The position numbers and the translations under genes are program-made. Below, in pieces: positions 25,389 through 38,798 of a stretch of DNA of 64,000 bases. Source of the DNA: Parasteatoda lunata (lineage: Eukaryota > Arthropoda > Arachnida > Araneae > Theridiidae); contig OX421975.1 of the NCBI GenBank assembly GCA_949128135.1, positions 3,990,571 through 4,054,570 on the forward strand. The letters are read 5' to 3'. The notes beneath the pieces were generated by a model. The model did no database searches, was not told where the DNA came from, and saw only the letters and a list, made by a program, of their open reading frames with translations. How positions within the stretch are numbered: the stretch's first letter is position 1; each line of letters starts with the position of its first letter.

Positions 25389-27330
25389 CAAAAACAGTAA
25401 AGTTCGGGGTCACGCTGTGTACCCCCTATGGGGTCTATAATTGATTCCTTTGGTAGGGTACATTATTACAAGGTAATATAACACCTGGTCCACTTAAAAT
25501 ATTAAGGGTCAATATTAAGGTCTGATAGGAGGCTTTGTTAACATTGAGAAAAGACTTTGAATTTCTGCGTATAAAAGCTCTTCGGAAGGCGAATTTCTGC
25601 GAAATAAGACTTTTCGCAACACTTTTGGAGATATACAAAAACAGTAAAATTCGGGGTCGCGCTGTGTACCCCCTATGGGGTCTATAATTATATCCTTTGG
25701 TAGGGTACACGAGTACAAGGTAATATAACACCTGGTCCATTTACAACATTAAAGGTTAATATAAAGGTCTGATAGGAGGCATTTTTCTTAACATTGAAAA
25801 ATGCATTGTTTTAGATATACAAAAACAGTAAAATTCGGGGTCACGGTGTGTACCCCCTATGGGGTCTATAATTATTTCCTTTGGTAGGGTACACTAGTAT
25901 CCCATAATATAATACCTGGTCCAATTACAACATTAAAGGTTAATATTAAGGTCTGATAGGAGGAATTTTTCTTAACATTGAAAAATGCATTGTTTTAAAT
26001 ATACATACATAGTAAAATGCGGGGTCACAATGTGTACCCCCTATGGGCTCTAAAATTATTTCCTTTGGTAGGGTACACTAGTACTCCGTAATATAATACC
26101 TGGTCCAATTACAACATTAAAGGTTAATATTAAGGTCTGATATGAAGCCATTTGTTAACAATGAGAAAAAGACTTTATATTGATCCGTATTAACGCTTTT
26201 CGGAAGGCGAATTTCCTCAAAATAAAGCTTCTCGCAACACTTTTGGAGATATACATACATAAAAAATTTATTTCTCCTCTTGAAAACAGACTTAGAATTT
26301 CTGCCTATAAAAGCTCTTCAGAAGGCGAATTTCTTGGAAATAGAGCTTCTCGCAACACTATTTTAGCTATACAAAAAGAGTATAATTCGGGGTCACGCTG
26401 TGTACCCCCTATGGGCTCTATAATTATTTCCTTTGGTAGGGTACACTAGTACCAGCTAATATAACACCTGGTCCACTTAAAATATTAAGGGTCAATATTA
26501 AGGTCTGATAGGAGGCTTTGTTAACATTAAGAAAAGACTTTGAATTTCTGCGTATAAAAGCTCTTCCGAAGGCGAATTTCTTCGAAATAAAGCTTCTCGC
26601 AACACGTTTGGAGATATACAAAAAGAGTAAAATTCGGGGTCACGCTGTGTACTCCCTATGGGCTCTATAATTATTTCCTTTGGTAGGGTACACTAGTACA
26701 AGGTAATATAACACCTGGTCCAATTACTACATTAAAGGTTAATATTATAGTATAATATGAAGCCTTTTGTTAACAATGAAAAATGCACTGTTTTAGATAT
26801 ACATACATAGTAAAGTGCGGGGTCACGCTGTGTACCCCCTATGGGCTCTATAATTATTTCCTTTGGTAGGGTACACTAGTACAAGGTAATACAACACCTG
26901 GTCCAACTAAAACATTAAAGGTTAATATTAAGGTCTGATAGGAAGCTTTGTTAATATTGAGAATGGACTTAAAATTTTTGCGTATAAGAGCTATTGAGGA
27001 GGCGAATTTCTGCGAAATAAAGCTTCTCGAAACACTTTTGGAGATATACAAAAAGAGTAAAATTCGGGGTCACGCTGTGTACCCCCTATGGGCTCTATAA
27101 TTATTTCCTTTGGTAGGGTACACTAGTACAAGGTAATATAACACCTGGTCCAATTACAACATTAAAGGTTAATATTATAGTATAATATGAAGCCTTTTGT
27201 TAACAATGAGAAAAGACTTAGAATTTTTTCGTATTAACGCTTTTCGGAAGGCGAAATTCCTCAAAATAAAGCTTCTCCCAACACTTTTTGAGGTATACAT
27301 ACATACACACATACATACATACATACATAG
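25389..27330 (+). repeat. Interrupting satellite block 3
   Basis: Eight first-module copies (near 25448, 25696, 25877, 26060, 26430, 26675, 26860 and 27112), with second modules between most of them and a CATA/CACA microsatellite at the right end. The left junction after ATAAATCTCAA and the right junction before TTTTTAAAATTTG are the same as in block 1. The stretch 26050-27300 is nearly the same as 20500-21750, so blocks 2 and 3 are copies of one another. Confidence 0.9.
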
Positions 27331-28825
27331 AAAATTTTTAAAATTTGTTTATTTTTTTTTCTATTGTTAATTTTACATTATATTATTCATTTAATGTCTT
27401 TTTCTATATTTTAGAAGGAACTATATATGAAAAATAATTTTTTTAAGTTCGGGAAAGTGAGATCAGAGCTTAAAAACAGGAAAAATCAATTAAAATTAAT
27501 TTATTCATATTATTTACAATACTTTCGATAGTTTGGCCTGCCTAATATGTTCTCTGTATAAAAACAATCCTCTTTCTTCGTTAAAGAACGCGTAATGGAA
27601 TAAAAAATAACATAAATTAGGCATGTACGGGTAAGTTTTCAAGACCACATAACTCGCTTTAATATTAAGCTATAAATCTCAAACTCGGTACCAAAATAGG
27701 GTACCATGCCCCCAACCCCTGTGCCTAAGGAATTATTTATAGCTTAATTAGGAGGGTCGCAAAGGGCCCCCAAAGTACATCGTTAAACTGACCGCGAGAT
27801 TGCTTTTGAAGCCATCAAGTAGCTCGCTGACCGTGTAATCGTGGTGGAGCGGATAGCGTGATAGCAGCTGAGCGAGACGGTGCGGGTTCGAATCCCAGTG
27901 TGGGCAATTTTTAAAATTTGTTTATTTTTTTTTCTATTGTTAATTTTACATCATATTATTCATTTAAAGTCTTTTTCTATATTTTAGAAGGAACTATATA
28001 TGAAAAATAATTTTTTTAAGTTCGGGAAAGTGAGATCAGAGCTTAAAAACAGAAAAAATCAATTAAAATTAATTTATTCATATTATTGACAATACTTTCG
28101 ATAGTTTGGCCTGCCTAATATGTTCTCTGTATAAAAACAATCCTCTTTCTTTGTTAAAGAACGTATAATGGAACAAAAAATAACATAAAATAGGTATGTA
28201 CGGATCAAATTTGAAGACCACGTAACTCGCTTTAATATTAAGTTATAAATCTCAAACTCGGTACCAAAATAGGATACCATGCCCCCCACCTCAGTGCCGA
28301 AGGAAATATTTATAGGTTAATTAGGAGGATCGCAAGGGGCCCCCAAAGTACATCGATCAACTTACCGGGAAAGTACTTTTGAAGGCATGGAATACGACGC
28401 TTACCATGTATACGTGGTGGAGCGGATAGCGTGATAGCAGCTGAGCGAGATGGCGAGGGTTCGAATCCCGGTGCTGTCCATTTTTTGAAATTTGTTTTTT
28501 TTTCTTTTGTTAATTTTACATTTTTTTATTTATTTAATGTGTTTTTCTATATTATAGAAGGAATTATATATGAAAAATAATTTTTTTAAGTTCGGGAAAA
28601 TGAGATCAGAGCTTAAAAACAGAAAAAATCAATTAAAATTAATTTATTCATATTATTTACAATACTTTCGATAGTTTGGCCTGCCTAGTATGTTCTCTGT
28701 ATAAAAACAATCCTCTTTCTTCGTTAAAGAACGTGTAATGGAATAAAAAATAACATAAAATAGGCATGTACGGGTAAGTTTTCAAGACCACATAACTCGC
28801 TTTAATATTAAGCAATAAATCTCAA
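27331..28825 (+). repeat. Satellite array segment 4 (monomers 35-37)
   Basis: Two monomers with cores, type A then type B (B boxes near 27885 and 28458), and a third truncated at the usual point. The reduced unit 'A monomer, B monomer, half monomer, block' is repeated in the next segment. Confidence 0.95.
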
Positions 28826-30878
28826 CAAAAACAGTAAAGTTCGGGGTCACATTGTGAACCCCCTCTGGGGTCTATAATTTTTTCCTTTGGTAGGGTACAC
28901 TAGTACAAAGTAATATAACACCTGGTCCAATTACAACATTAAAGATTAATATTGAGGTATGATAGGAGGCATTTCTCTTAACATTGAAAAAATTCACTGT
29001 TTTACATATACATACATAGTAAAGTTCGGGGTCACGCTGTGTACCCCCTATGGGGTCTATAATTGATTCCTTTGGTAGGGTACATTATTACAAGGTAATA
29101 TAACACCTGGTCCACTTAAAATATTAAGGGTCAATATTAAGGTCTGATAGGAGGCTTTGTTAACATTGAGAAAAGACTTTGAATTTCTGCGTATAAAAGC
29201 TCTTCGGAAGGCGAATTTCTGCGAAATAAGACTTTTCGCAACACTTTTGGAGATATACAAAAACAGTAAAATTCGGGGTCGCGCTGTGTACCCCCTATGG
29301 GGTCTATAATTATATCCTTTGGTAGGGTACACGAGTACAAGGTAATATAACACCTGGTCCATTTACAACATTAAAGGTTAATATAAAGGTCTGATAGGAG
29401 GCATTTTTCTTAACATTGAAAAATGCATTGTTTTAAATATACATACATAGTAAAATGCGGGGTCACACTGTTTACCCCCTATGGGCTCTAAAATTATTTC
29501 CTTTGGTAGGGTACACTAGTACTCCGTAATATAATACCTGGTCCAATTACAACATTAAAGGTTAATATTAAGGTCTGATATGAAGCCATTTGTTAACAAT
29601 GAGAAAAGACTTTGTATTGATCCGTATTAACGCTTTTCGGAAGGCGAATTTCCTCAAAATAAAGCTTCTCGCAACACTTTTGGAGATATACATACATAAA
29701 AAATTTATTTCTCCTCTTGAAAACAGACTTAGAATTTCTGCCTATAAAAGCTCTTCAGAAGGCGAATTTCTTGGAAATAGAGCTTCTCGCAACACTATTT
29801 TAGCTATACAAAAAGAGTAAAATTCGGGGTCACGCTGTGTACCCCCTATGGGCTCTATAATTATTTCCTTTGGTAGGGTACACTAGTACCAGCTAATATA
29901 ACACCTGGTCCACTTAAAATATTAAGGGTCAATATTAAGGTCTGATAGGAGGCTTTGTTAACATTGAGAAAAGACTTTGAATTTCTGCGTATAAAAGCTC
30001 TTCGGAAGGCGAATTTCTGCGAAATAAGACTTTTCGCAACACTTTTGGAGATATACAAAAACAGTAAAATTCGGGGTCGCGCTGTGTACCCCCTATGGGG
30101 TCTATAATTATATCCTTTGGTAGGGTACACGAGTACAAGGTAATATAACACCTGGTCCATTTACAACATTAAAGGTTAATATAAAGGTCTGATAGGAGGC
30201 ATTTTTCTTAACATTGAAAAATGCATTGTTTTAAATATACATACATAGTAAAATGCGGGGTCACACTGTGTACCCCCTATGGGCTCTATAATTATTTCCT
30301 TTGGTAGGGTACACTAGTACCCCGTAATATAATACCTGGTCCAATTAAAACATTAAAGGTTAATATTAAGGTCTGATAGGAGGCATTTTTCTTAACATTG
30401 AAAAATGCCCTGTTTTAGATATACATACATACATACATACATACATAGTAAAATGAGGGGTTACACTGTGTACCCCCTAAGAGGTCTATAATTATTTCCT
30501 TTGGTAGGGTACACTAGTACCCCGTAATATAATACCTAGTCCAATAACAACATTAAAGGTTAATATTAAGGTCAAAAAAGGTCAAAAAAGCTTCTCGCAA
30601 CACTTTTTGAGATATACAAAAACAGTAAAATGCGGGGTCCATTAATATTTCCTTTTGTAGGGTAAACTAGTACCCGGTAATATAGTACCTGGTCCAATTA
30701 CAACATTAAAGGTTAATATTATAGTATAATATGAAGCCTTTTGTTAACAATGAGAAAAGACTTAGAATTTTTTCGTATTAACGCTTTTCGGAAGGCGAAA
30801 TTCCTCAAAATAAAGCTTCTCCCAACACTTTTTGAGGTATACATACATACATACACACATACATACATACATACATAG
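28826..30878 (+). repeat. Interrupting satellite block 4
   Basis: About nine first-module copies (near 28885, 29068, 29318, 29500, 29868, 30115, 30298, 30500 and 30652). The stretch near 29057-29400 recurs within the same block at 29861-30200 and also at 25435-25780, showing duplication inside and between blocks. The right end has GGTCAAAAAAGGTCAAAAAAG short repeats like those in blocks 1 and 6. Confidence 0.9.
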
Positions 30879-32374
30879 AAAATTTTTAAAATTTGTTTAT
30901 TTTTTTTTTCTATTGTTAATTTTACATTATATTATTCATTTAATGTCTTTTTCTATATTTTAGAAGTAACTATATATGAAAAATAATTTTTTTAAGTTCG
31001 GGAAAGTGAGATCAGAGCTTAAAAACAGGAAAAATCAATTAAAATTAATTTATTCATATTATTTATAATACTTTCGATAGTTTGGCCTGCCTAATATGTT
31101 CTCTGTATAAAAACAATCCTCTTTCTTCGTTAAAGAACGCGTAATGGAATAAAAAATAACATAAAATAGGCATGTACGGGTAAGTTTTCAAGACCACATA
31201 ACTCGCTTTAATATTAAGCTATAAATCTCAAACTCGGTACCAAAATAGGGTACCATGCCCCCGACCCCTGTGCCTAAGGAAATATTTATAGCTTAATTAG
31301 GAGGGTCGCAATGGGCCCCCAAAGTACATCGTAAAACTGACCGCGAGATTGCTTTTGAAGCCATCAAGTAGCTCGCTGACCGTGTAATCGTGGTGGAGCG
31401 GATAGCGTGATAGCAGCTGAGCGAGACGGTGCGGGTTCGAATCCCAGTGTGGACAATTTTTAAAATTTGTTTTTTTTTTTTTCTATTCATAATTTTACAT
31501 TATATTATTCATTTAATGTCTTTTTCTATATTTTAGAAGGAACTATATATGAAAAATAATTTTTTTAAGTTCGGGAAAGTGAGATCAGAGCTTAAAAACA
31601 GGAAAAATCAATTAAAATTAATTTATTCATATTATTTACAATACTTTCGATAGTTTGGCCTGCCTAATATGTTCTCTGTATAAAAACAATCCTCTTTCTT
31701 CGTTAAAGAACGCGTAATGGAATAAAAAATAACTTAAAATAGGCATGTACGGGTAAGTTTTCAAGACCACATAACTCGCTTTAATACTAAGCTATAAATC
31801 TCAAACTCGGTACCAAAATAGGATACCATGCCCACCACCTCAGTGCCGAAGGAAATATTTATAGGTTAATTAGGAGGATCGCAAGGGGCCCCCAAAGTAC
31901 ATCGATCAACTAACCGGGAAAGTGCTTTTGAAGGCATGGAATACGACGCTTACCATGTATACGTGGTGGAGCGGATAGCGTGATAGCAGCTGAGCGAGAT
32001 GGCGAGGGTTCGAATCCCGGTGCTGTCCATTTTTTGAAATTTGTTTTTTTTTCTTTTGTTAATTTTACATTATTTTATTTATTTAATGTGTTTTTCTATA
32101 TTATAGAAGGAATTATATATGAAAAATAATTTTTTTAAGTTCGGGAAAATGAGATCAGAGCTTAAAAACAGAAAAAATAAATTAAAATTAATTTATTCAT
32201 ATTATTTACAATACTTTCGATAGTTTGGCCTGCCTAGTATGTTCTCTGTATAAAAACAATCCTCTTTCTTCGTTAAAGAACGTGTAATGGAATAAAAAAT
32301 AACATAAAATAGGCATGTACGGGTAAGTTTTCAAGACCACATAACTCGCTTTAATATTAAGCTATAAATCTCAA
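30879..32374 (+). repeat. Satellite array segment 5 (monomers 38-40)
   Basis: Two monomers with cores (B boxes near 31434 and 32007) and one truncated monomer. The monomer at 31649 is type A to about 31820 and type B beyond, another hybrid. Confidence 0.95.
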
Positions 32375-33434
32375 CAAAAACAGTAAAGTTCGGGGTCACG
32401 CTGTGTACCCCCTATGGGGTCTAAAATTTTTTCATTTGGTAGGGTACACTAGTACAAGGTAATATAACACCTGATCTAATAACAACATTAAAGATTAATA
32501 TTGAGGTCTGATAGGAGGCATTTCTCTTAACATTGAAAAAATGCACTGTTTTACATATACATACATAGTAAAGTTCGGGGTCACGCTGTGTATCCCCTAT
32601 GGGGTCTATAATTTATTCCTTTGGTAGGGTACATTATTACAAGGTAATATAACACCTGGTCCACTTAAAATATTAAGGGTCAATATTAAGGTCTGATAGG
32701 AGGCTTTGTTAACATTGAGAAAAGACTTTCTGCGTATAAAAGCTCTTCGGAAGGCGAATTTCTGCGAAATAAGACTTTTCGCAACACTTTTGGAGATATA
32801 CAAAAACAGTAAAATTCGGGGTCGCGCTGTGTACCCCCTATGGGGTCTATAATTATATCCTTTGATAGGGTACACGAGTACAAGGTAATATAACACCTGG
32901 TCCATTTACAACATTAAAGGTTAATATAAAGGTCTGATAGGAGGCATTTTTCTTAACATTGAAAAATGCATTGTTTTAGATATACAAAATCAGTAAAATT
33001 CGGGATCACGGTGTGTCCCCCCTATGGGGTCTATAATTATTTCCTTAGGTAGGGAACACTAGTACCCCATAATATAATACCTGGTCCATTTACAACGTTA
33101 AAGGTTAATATTAAGGTCTGATAGCAGGCATTTTTCTTAACATTGAAAAATGCATTGTTTTAAATATACATACATAGTAAAATGCGGGGTCACACTGTGT
33201 ACCCCCTATGGGCTCTAAAATTATTTCCTTTGGTAGGGTACACTAGTACAAGGTAATATAACACCTGGTCCAACTAAAACATTAAAGGTTAATATTAAGG
33301 TCTGATAGGAGGCTTTGTTAATATTGAGAATGGACTTAAAATTTTTGCGTATAAGAGCTATTGAGGAGGCGAATTTCTGCGAAATAAAGCTTCTCGAAAC
33401 ACTTTTGGAGATATACAAAAAGAGTAAAATTCGG
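32375..33434 (+). repeat. Interrupting satellite block 5
   Basis: Five first-module copies (near 32433, 32620, 32860, 33043 and 33228). The left junction is the common one. The right junction differs: the block passes from AAATTCGGG straight into GGAAAAATCAATT of a monomer at about 33434, so about 135 bp of monomer and the CATA tail are lost. This points to a separate deletion or unequal exchange. Confidence 0.9.
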
Positions 33435-35354
33435 GGGAAAAATCAATTAAAATTAATTTATTCATATTATTTACAATACTTTCGATAGTTTGGCCTGCCT
33501 AGAATGTTCTCTGTATAAAAACAATCCTCTTTCTTCGTTAAAGAACGCGTAATGGAATAAAAAATAACATAAAATAGGCATGTACGGGTAAGTTTTCAAG
33601 ACCACATAACTCGCTTTAATATTAAGCTATAAATCTCAAACTCGGTACCAAAATAGGGTACCATGCCCCCAACCCCTGTGCCTAAGAAAAAATTTATAGC
33701 TTAATTAGGAGGGTCGCAATGGGCCCCCAAAGTACATTGTTAAACTGACCGCGAGATTGCTTTTGAAGCCATCAAGTAGCTCGCTGACCGTGTAATCGTG
33801 GTGGAGCGGATAGCGTGATAGCAGCTGAGCGAGACGGTGCGGGTTCGAATCCCAGTGTGGACAATTTTTAAAATTTGTTTATTTTTTTTTTCTATTGTTA
33901 ATTTTACATCATATTATTCATTTAATGTCTTTTTCTATATTTTAGAAGGAACTATATATGAAAAATAATTTTTTTTAGTTCGGGAAAGTGAGATCAGAGC
34001 TTAAAAACAGAAAAAATCAATTAAAATTAATTTATTCATATTATTTACAATACTTTCGATAGTTTGGCCTGCCTAGTATGTTCTCTGTATAAAAACAATC
34101 CTCTTTCTTTGTTAAAGAACGTATAATGGAACAAAAAATAACATAAAATAGGTATGTACGGATCAAATTTCAAGACCACGTAACTCGCTTTAATATTAAG
34201 TTATAAATCTCAAACTCGGTACCAAAATAGGATACCATGCCCCCCACTTCAGTGCCGAAGGAAATATTTATAGGTTAATTAGGAGGATCGCAAGGGGCCC
34301 CCAAAGTACATCGATCAACTAACCGGGAAAGTGCTTTTGAAGGCATGGAATACGACGTTTACCATGTATACGTGGTGGAGCGGATAGCGTGATAGCAGCT
34401 GAGCGAGATGGCGAGGGTTCGAATCCCGGTGCTGTCCATTTTTTGAAATTTGTTTTTTTTTTCTTTTGTTAATTTTACATTATTTTATTTATTTAATGTG
34501 TTTTTCTATATTATAGAAGGAATTATATATGAAAAATAATTTTTTTAAGTTCGGGAAAATGAGATCAGAGCTTAAAAACAGGAAAAATCAATTAACATTA
34601 ATTTATTCATATTATTTACAATACTTTCGATAGTTTGGCCTGCCTAATATGTTCTCTGTATAAAAACAATCCTCTTTCTTCGTTAAAGAACGTATAATGG
34701 AACAAAAAATAACATAAAATAGGTATGTACGGATCAAATTTCAAGACCACGTAACTCGCTTTAATATTAAGTTATAAATCTCAAACTCGGTACCAAAATA
34801 TGATACCATGCCCCCCACCTCAGTGCCGAAGGAAATATTTATAGGTTAATTAGGAGGATCGCAAGGGGCCCCCAAAGTACATCGATCAACTAACCGGGAA
34901 AGTGCTTTTGAAGGCATGGAATACGACGCTTACCATGTATACGTGGTGGAGCGGATAGCGTGATAGCAGCTGAGCGAGATGGCGAGGGTTCGAATCCCGG
35001 TGCTGTCCATTTTTTGAAATTTGTTTTTTTTTCTTTTGTTAATTTTACATTATTTTATTTATTTAATGTGTTTTTCTATATTATAGAAGGAATTATATAT
35101 GAAAAATAATTTTTTTAAGTTCGGGAAAATGAGATCAGAGCTTAAAAACAGAAAAAATCAATTAAAATTAATTTATTCATATTATTTACAATACTTTCGA
35201 TAGTTTGGCCTGCCTAGTATGTTCTCTGTATAAAAACAATCCTCTTTCTTCGTTAAAGAACGTGTAATGGAATAAAGAATAACATAAAATAGGCATGTAC
35301 GGGTAAGTTTTCAAGACCACATAACTCGCTTTAATATTAAGCTATAAATCTCAA
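33435..35354 (+). repeat. Satellite array segment 6 (monomers 41-44)
   Basis: Three monomers with cores (type A at 33484, type B at 34058 and 34629; B boxes near 33842, 34416 and 34987) and one truncated monomer ending at the common junction. Confidence 0.95.
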
Positions 35355-36594
35355 CAAAAACAGTAAAGTTCGGGGTCACGCTGTGTACCCCCTATGGGGT
35401 CTATAATTTTTTCCTTTGGTAGGGTACACTAGTACAAGGTAATATAACACCTGGTCCAATTAAAATATTAAGGGACAATATTAAGGTCTGATAGGAGGCT
35501 TTGTTCACATTGAGAAAAGACTTAGAATTTCTGCGTATAAAAGCTCTTCAAAAGGCGAATTTCTTCGAAATAAAGCTTCTCGCAACACTATTTTAGATAT
35601 ACAAAAACAGTAAAATTCGGGGTCACGCTGTGTACGCCCTATGAGGTCTATAATTTTTTCCTTTGGTAGGGTACACTAGTACCCCGTAATATAATACCTG
35701 GTCCAATTACAAATTTAAAGGTCAATATTAAGGTCTGATAGGAGGCTTTGTTATTATTGAGAAAAGACTTAGAATTTTTCCGTATTAACGTTTTTCGGAA
35801 GGCGAATTTCTTACAAATAAAGCTTCTCGCAACACTTTTTGAGATATACATACATAGAAAATTTATTCCTCTTGAAAAAAGAATTTCTCCGTATTAACGC
35901 TTTTCGGAAGGCGAATTTCTGCGAAATAAGACTTTTCGCAACACTATTTCAGATAGACATACATTGCGGGGTCACACCGTGTACCCCCTATGGGGTCTAT
36001 AATTGATTCCTTTGGTAGGGTACACTATTGCAAGGTAATATAACACCTCGTCCAATTAAAACATTAAAGGTTAATATTAAGGTCTGATAGGAGGCATTTT
36101 TCTTAACATTGAAAAATGCCCTGTTTTAGATATACATACATACATACATACATACATAGTAAAATGAGGGGTTACACTGTGTACCCCCATGAGGTCTATA
36201 ATTATTTCCTTTGGTAGGGTACACTAGTACCCCGTAATATAATAACTAGTCCAATAACAACATTAAAGGTTAATATTAGGGTCAAAAAAGGTCAAAAAAG
36301 GTCAAAAAAGTTTCTCGCAACACTTTTTGAGATATACAAAAACAGTAAAATGCGGGGTCCATTAATATTTCCTTTGGTAGGGTAAACTAGTACCCGGTAA
36401 TATAGTACCTGGTCCAATTACAACATTAAAGGTTTGTATTATAGTATAATATGAAGCCTTTTGTTAACAATGAGAAAAGACTTAGAATTTTTTCGTATTA
36501 CCGCTTTTCGGAAGGCGAAATTCCTCAAAATAAAGCTTCTCCCAACACTTTTTGAGGTATACATACATACACACATACATACATACATACATAG
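35355..36594 (+). repeat. Interrupting satellite block 6
   Basis: About five first-module copies (near 35414, 35660, 36014, 36210 and 36372), second modules, GGTCAAAAAA short repeats at about 36280-36310 and a CATA/CACA tail. Both junctions are of the common type. Confidence 0.9.
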
Positions 36595-38798
36595 AAAATT
36601 TTTAAAATTTGTTTATTTTTTTTTCTATTGTTAATTTTACATTATATTATTCATTTAATGTCTTTTTCTATATTTTAGAAGGAACTATATATGAAAAATA
36701 ATTTTTTTAAGTTCGGGAAAGTGAGATCAGAGCTTAAAAACAGGAAAAATCAATTAAAATTAATTTATTCATATTATTTACAATACTTTCGATAGTTTGG
36801 CCTGCCTAATATGTTCTCTGTATAAAAACAATCCTCTTTCTTCGTTAAAGAACGCGTAATGGAATAAAAAATAACATAAAATAGGCATGTACGGGTAAGT
36901 TTTCAAGACCACATAACTCGCTTTAATATTAAGCTATAAATCTCAAACTCGGCACCAAAATAGGGTACCATGCCCCCAACCCCTGTGATTAAGGAAATAT
37001 TTATAGCTTAATTAGGAGGGTCGCAATGGGCCCCCAAAGTACATCGTTAAACTGACCGCGAGATTGCTTTTGAAGCTATCAAGTAGCTCGCTGACCGTGT
37101 AATCGTGGTGGAGCGGATAGCGTGATAGCAGCTGAGCGAGACGGTGCGGGTTCGAATCCCAGTGTGGACAATTTTTAAAATTTGTTTATTTTTTTTTCTA
37201 TTGTTAATTTTACATTATATTATTCATTTAATGTCTTTTTCTATATTTTAGAAGGAACTATATATGAAAAATAATTTTTTTAAGTTCGGGAAAGTGAGAT
37301 CAGAGCTTAAAAACAGGAAAAATCAATTAAAATTAATTTATTCATATTATTTACAATACTTTCGATAGTTTGGCCTGCCTAATATGTTCTCTGTATAAAA
37401 ACAATCCTCTTTCTTCGTTAAAGAACGCGTAATGGAATAAAAAATAACATAAAATAGGCATGTACGGGTAAGTTTTCAAGACCACATAACTCGCTTTAAT
37501 ATTAAGCTATAAATCTCAAACTCGGCACCAAAATAGGGTACCATGCCCCCAACCCCTGTGATTAAGGAAATATTTATAGCTTAATTAGGAGTGTCGCAAT
37601 GGGCCCCCAAAGTACATCGTTAAACTGACCGCGAGATTGCTTTTGAAGCCATCAAGTAGCTCGCTGACCGTGTAATCGTGGTGGAGCGGATAGCGTGATA
37701 GCAGCTGAGCGAGACGGTGCGGGTTCGAATCCCAGTGTGGACAATTTTTAAAATTTGTTTATTTTTTTTTCTATTGTTAATTTTACATTATATTATTCAT
37801 TTAATGTCTTTTTCTATATTTTAGAAGGAACTATATATGAAAAATAATTTTTTTAAGTTCGGGAAAGTGAGATCAGAGCTTAAAAACAGGAAAAATCAAT
37901 TAAAATTAATTTATTCATATTATTTACAATACTTTCGATAGTTTGGCCTGCCTAATATGTTCTCTGTATAAAAACAATCCTCTTTCTTCGTTAAAGAACG
38001 CGTAATGGAATAAAAAATAACATAAAATAGGCATGTACGGGTAAGTTTTCAAGACCACATAACTCGCTTTAATATTAAGCTATAAATCTCAAACTCGGTA
38101 CCAAAATAGGGTACCATGCCCCCAACCCCTGTGCCTAAGGAAATATTTATAGCTTTATTAGGAGGGTCGCAATGGGCCCCCAAAGTACATCGTTAAACTG
38201 ACCGCAAGATTGCTTTTGAAGCCATCAAGTAGCTCGCTGACCGTGTAATCGTGGTGGAGCGGATAGCGTGATAGCAGCTGAGCGAGACGGTGCGGGTTCG
38301 AATCCCAGTGTGGACAATTTTTAAAATTTGTTTATTTTTTTTCTATTGTTAATTTTACATTATATTATTCATTTAATGTCTTTTTCTATATTTTAGAAGG
38401 AACTATATATGAAAAATAATTTTTTTAAGTTCGGGAAAGTGAGATCAGAGCTTAAAAACAGGAAAAATCAATTAAAATTAATTTATTCATATTATTTACA
38501 ATACTTTCGATAGTTTGGCCTGCCTAATATGTTCTCTGTATAAAAACAATCCTCTTTCTTCGTTAAAGAACGCGTAATGGAATAAAAAATAACATAAAAT
38601 AGGCATGTACGGGTAAGTTTTCAAGACCACATAACTCGCTTTAATATTAAGCTATAAATCTCAAACTCGGTACCAAAATAGGGTACCATGCCCCCAACCT
38701 CAGTGCCGAAGGAAATATTTATAGGTTAATTAGGAGGATCGCAAGGGGCCCCCAAAGTACATCGATCAACTAACCGGTAAAGTGCTTTTGAAGGCATG
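36595..38798 (+). repeat. Satellite array segment 7 (monomers 45-48), right end
   Basis: Three type A monomers with cores (B boxes near 37149, 37722 and 38295). The fourth switches from A to B near 38700 and stops at 38798, about 20 bp before its core. Monomers 45 and 46 share GGCACC and TGTGATTAAGG, a recent duplication. Confidence 0.95.

Larger units (their letters stand above)
4064..38798 (+). repeat. tRNA-like ~573-bp tandem satellite array (whole array)
   Basis: Using the landmark GATAGTTTGGCCTGCC, I count 48 monomers: 4095, 4670, 5243, 5816, 6390, 6963, 7536, 8110, 8683, 9254, 9824, 10998, 11571, 12140, 12713, 13285, 13858, 14428, 15001, 15571, 16141, 16714, 17287, 17856, 18426, 18999, 19572, 20142, 22372, 22946, 23520, 24093, 24663, 25233, 27527, 28100, 28670, 31076, 31649, 32219, 33484, 34058, 34629, 35199, 36791, 37364, 37937 and 38509. 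Uninterrupted spacing is 569-575 bp. Type A monomers (573-574 bp) and type B monomers (569-571 bp) differ mainly upstream of the tRNA-like core and in the bases flanking it. Forty-one monomers contain the full core; seven are cut off before it. Six blocks of another satellite interrupt the array. Confidence 0.97.

Noticed and set aside
4978..38310. Functional tRNA genes in tandem
   Set aside because: A and B boxes are present, but the acceptor stem pairs poorly, the T stem has only three good pairs and there is no convincing anticodon arm in either subfamily.
4064..38798. CRISPR-like regular array
   Set aside because: The repeats are ~573 bp monomers without unique spacers, in a clearly eukaryotic setting.
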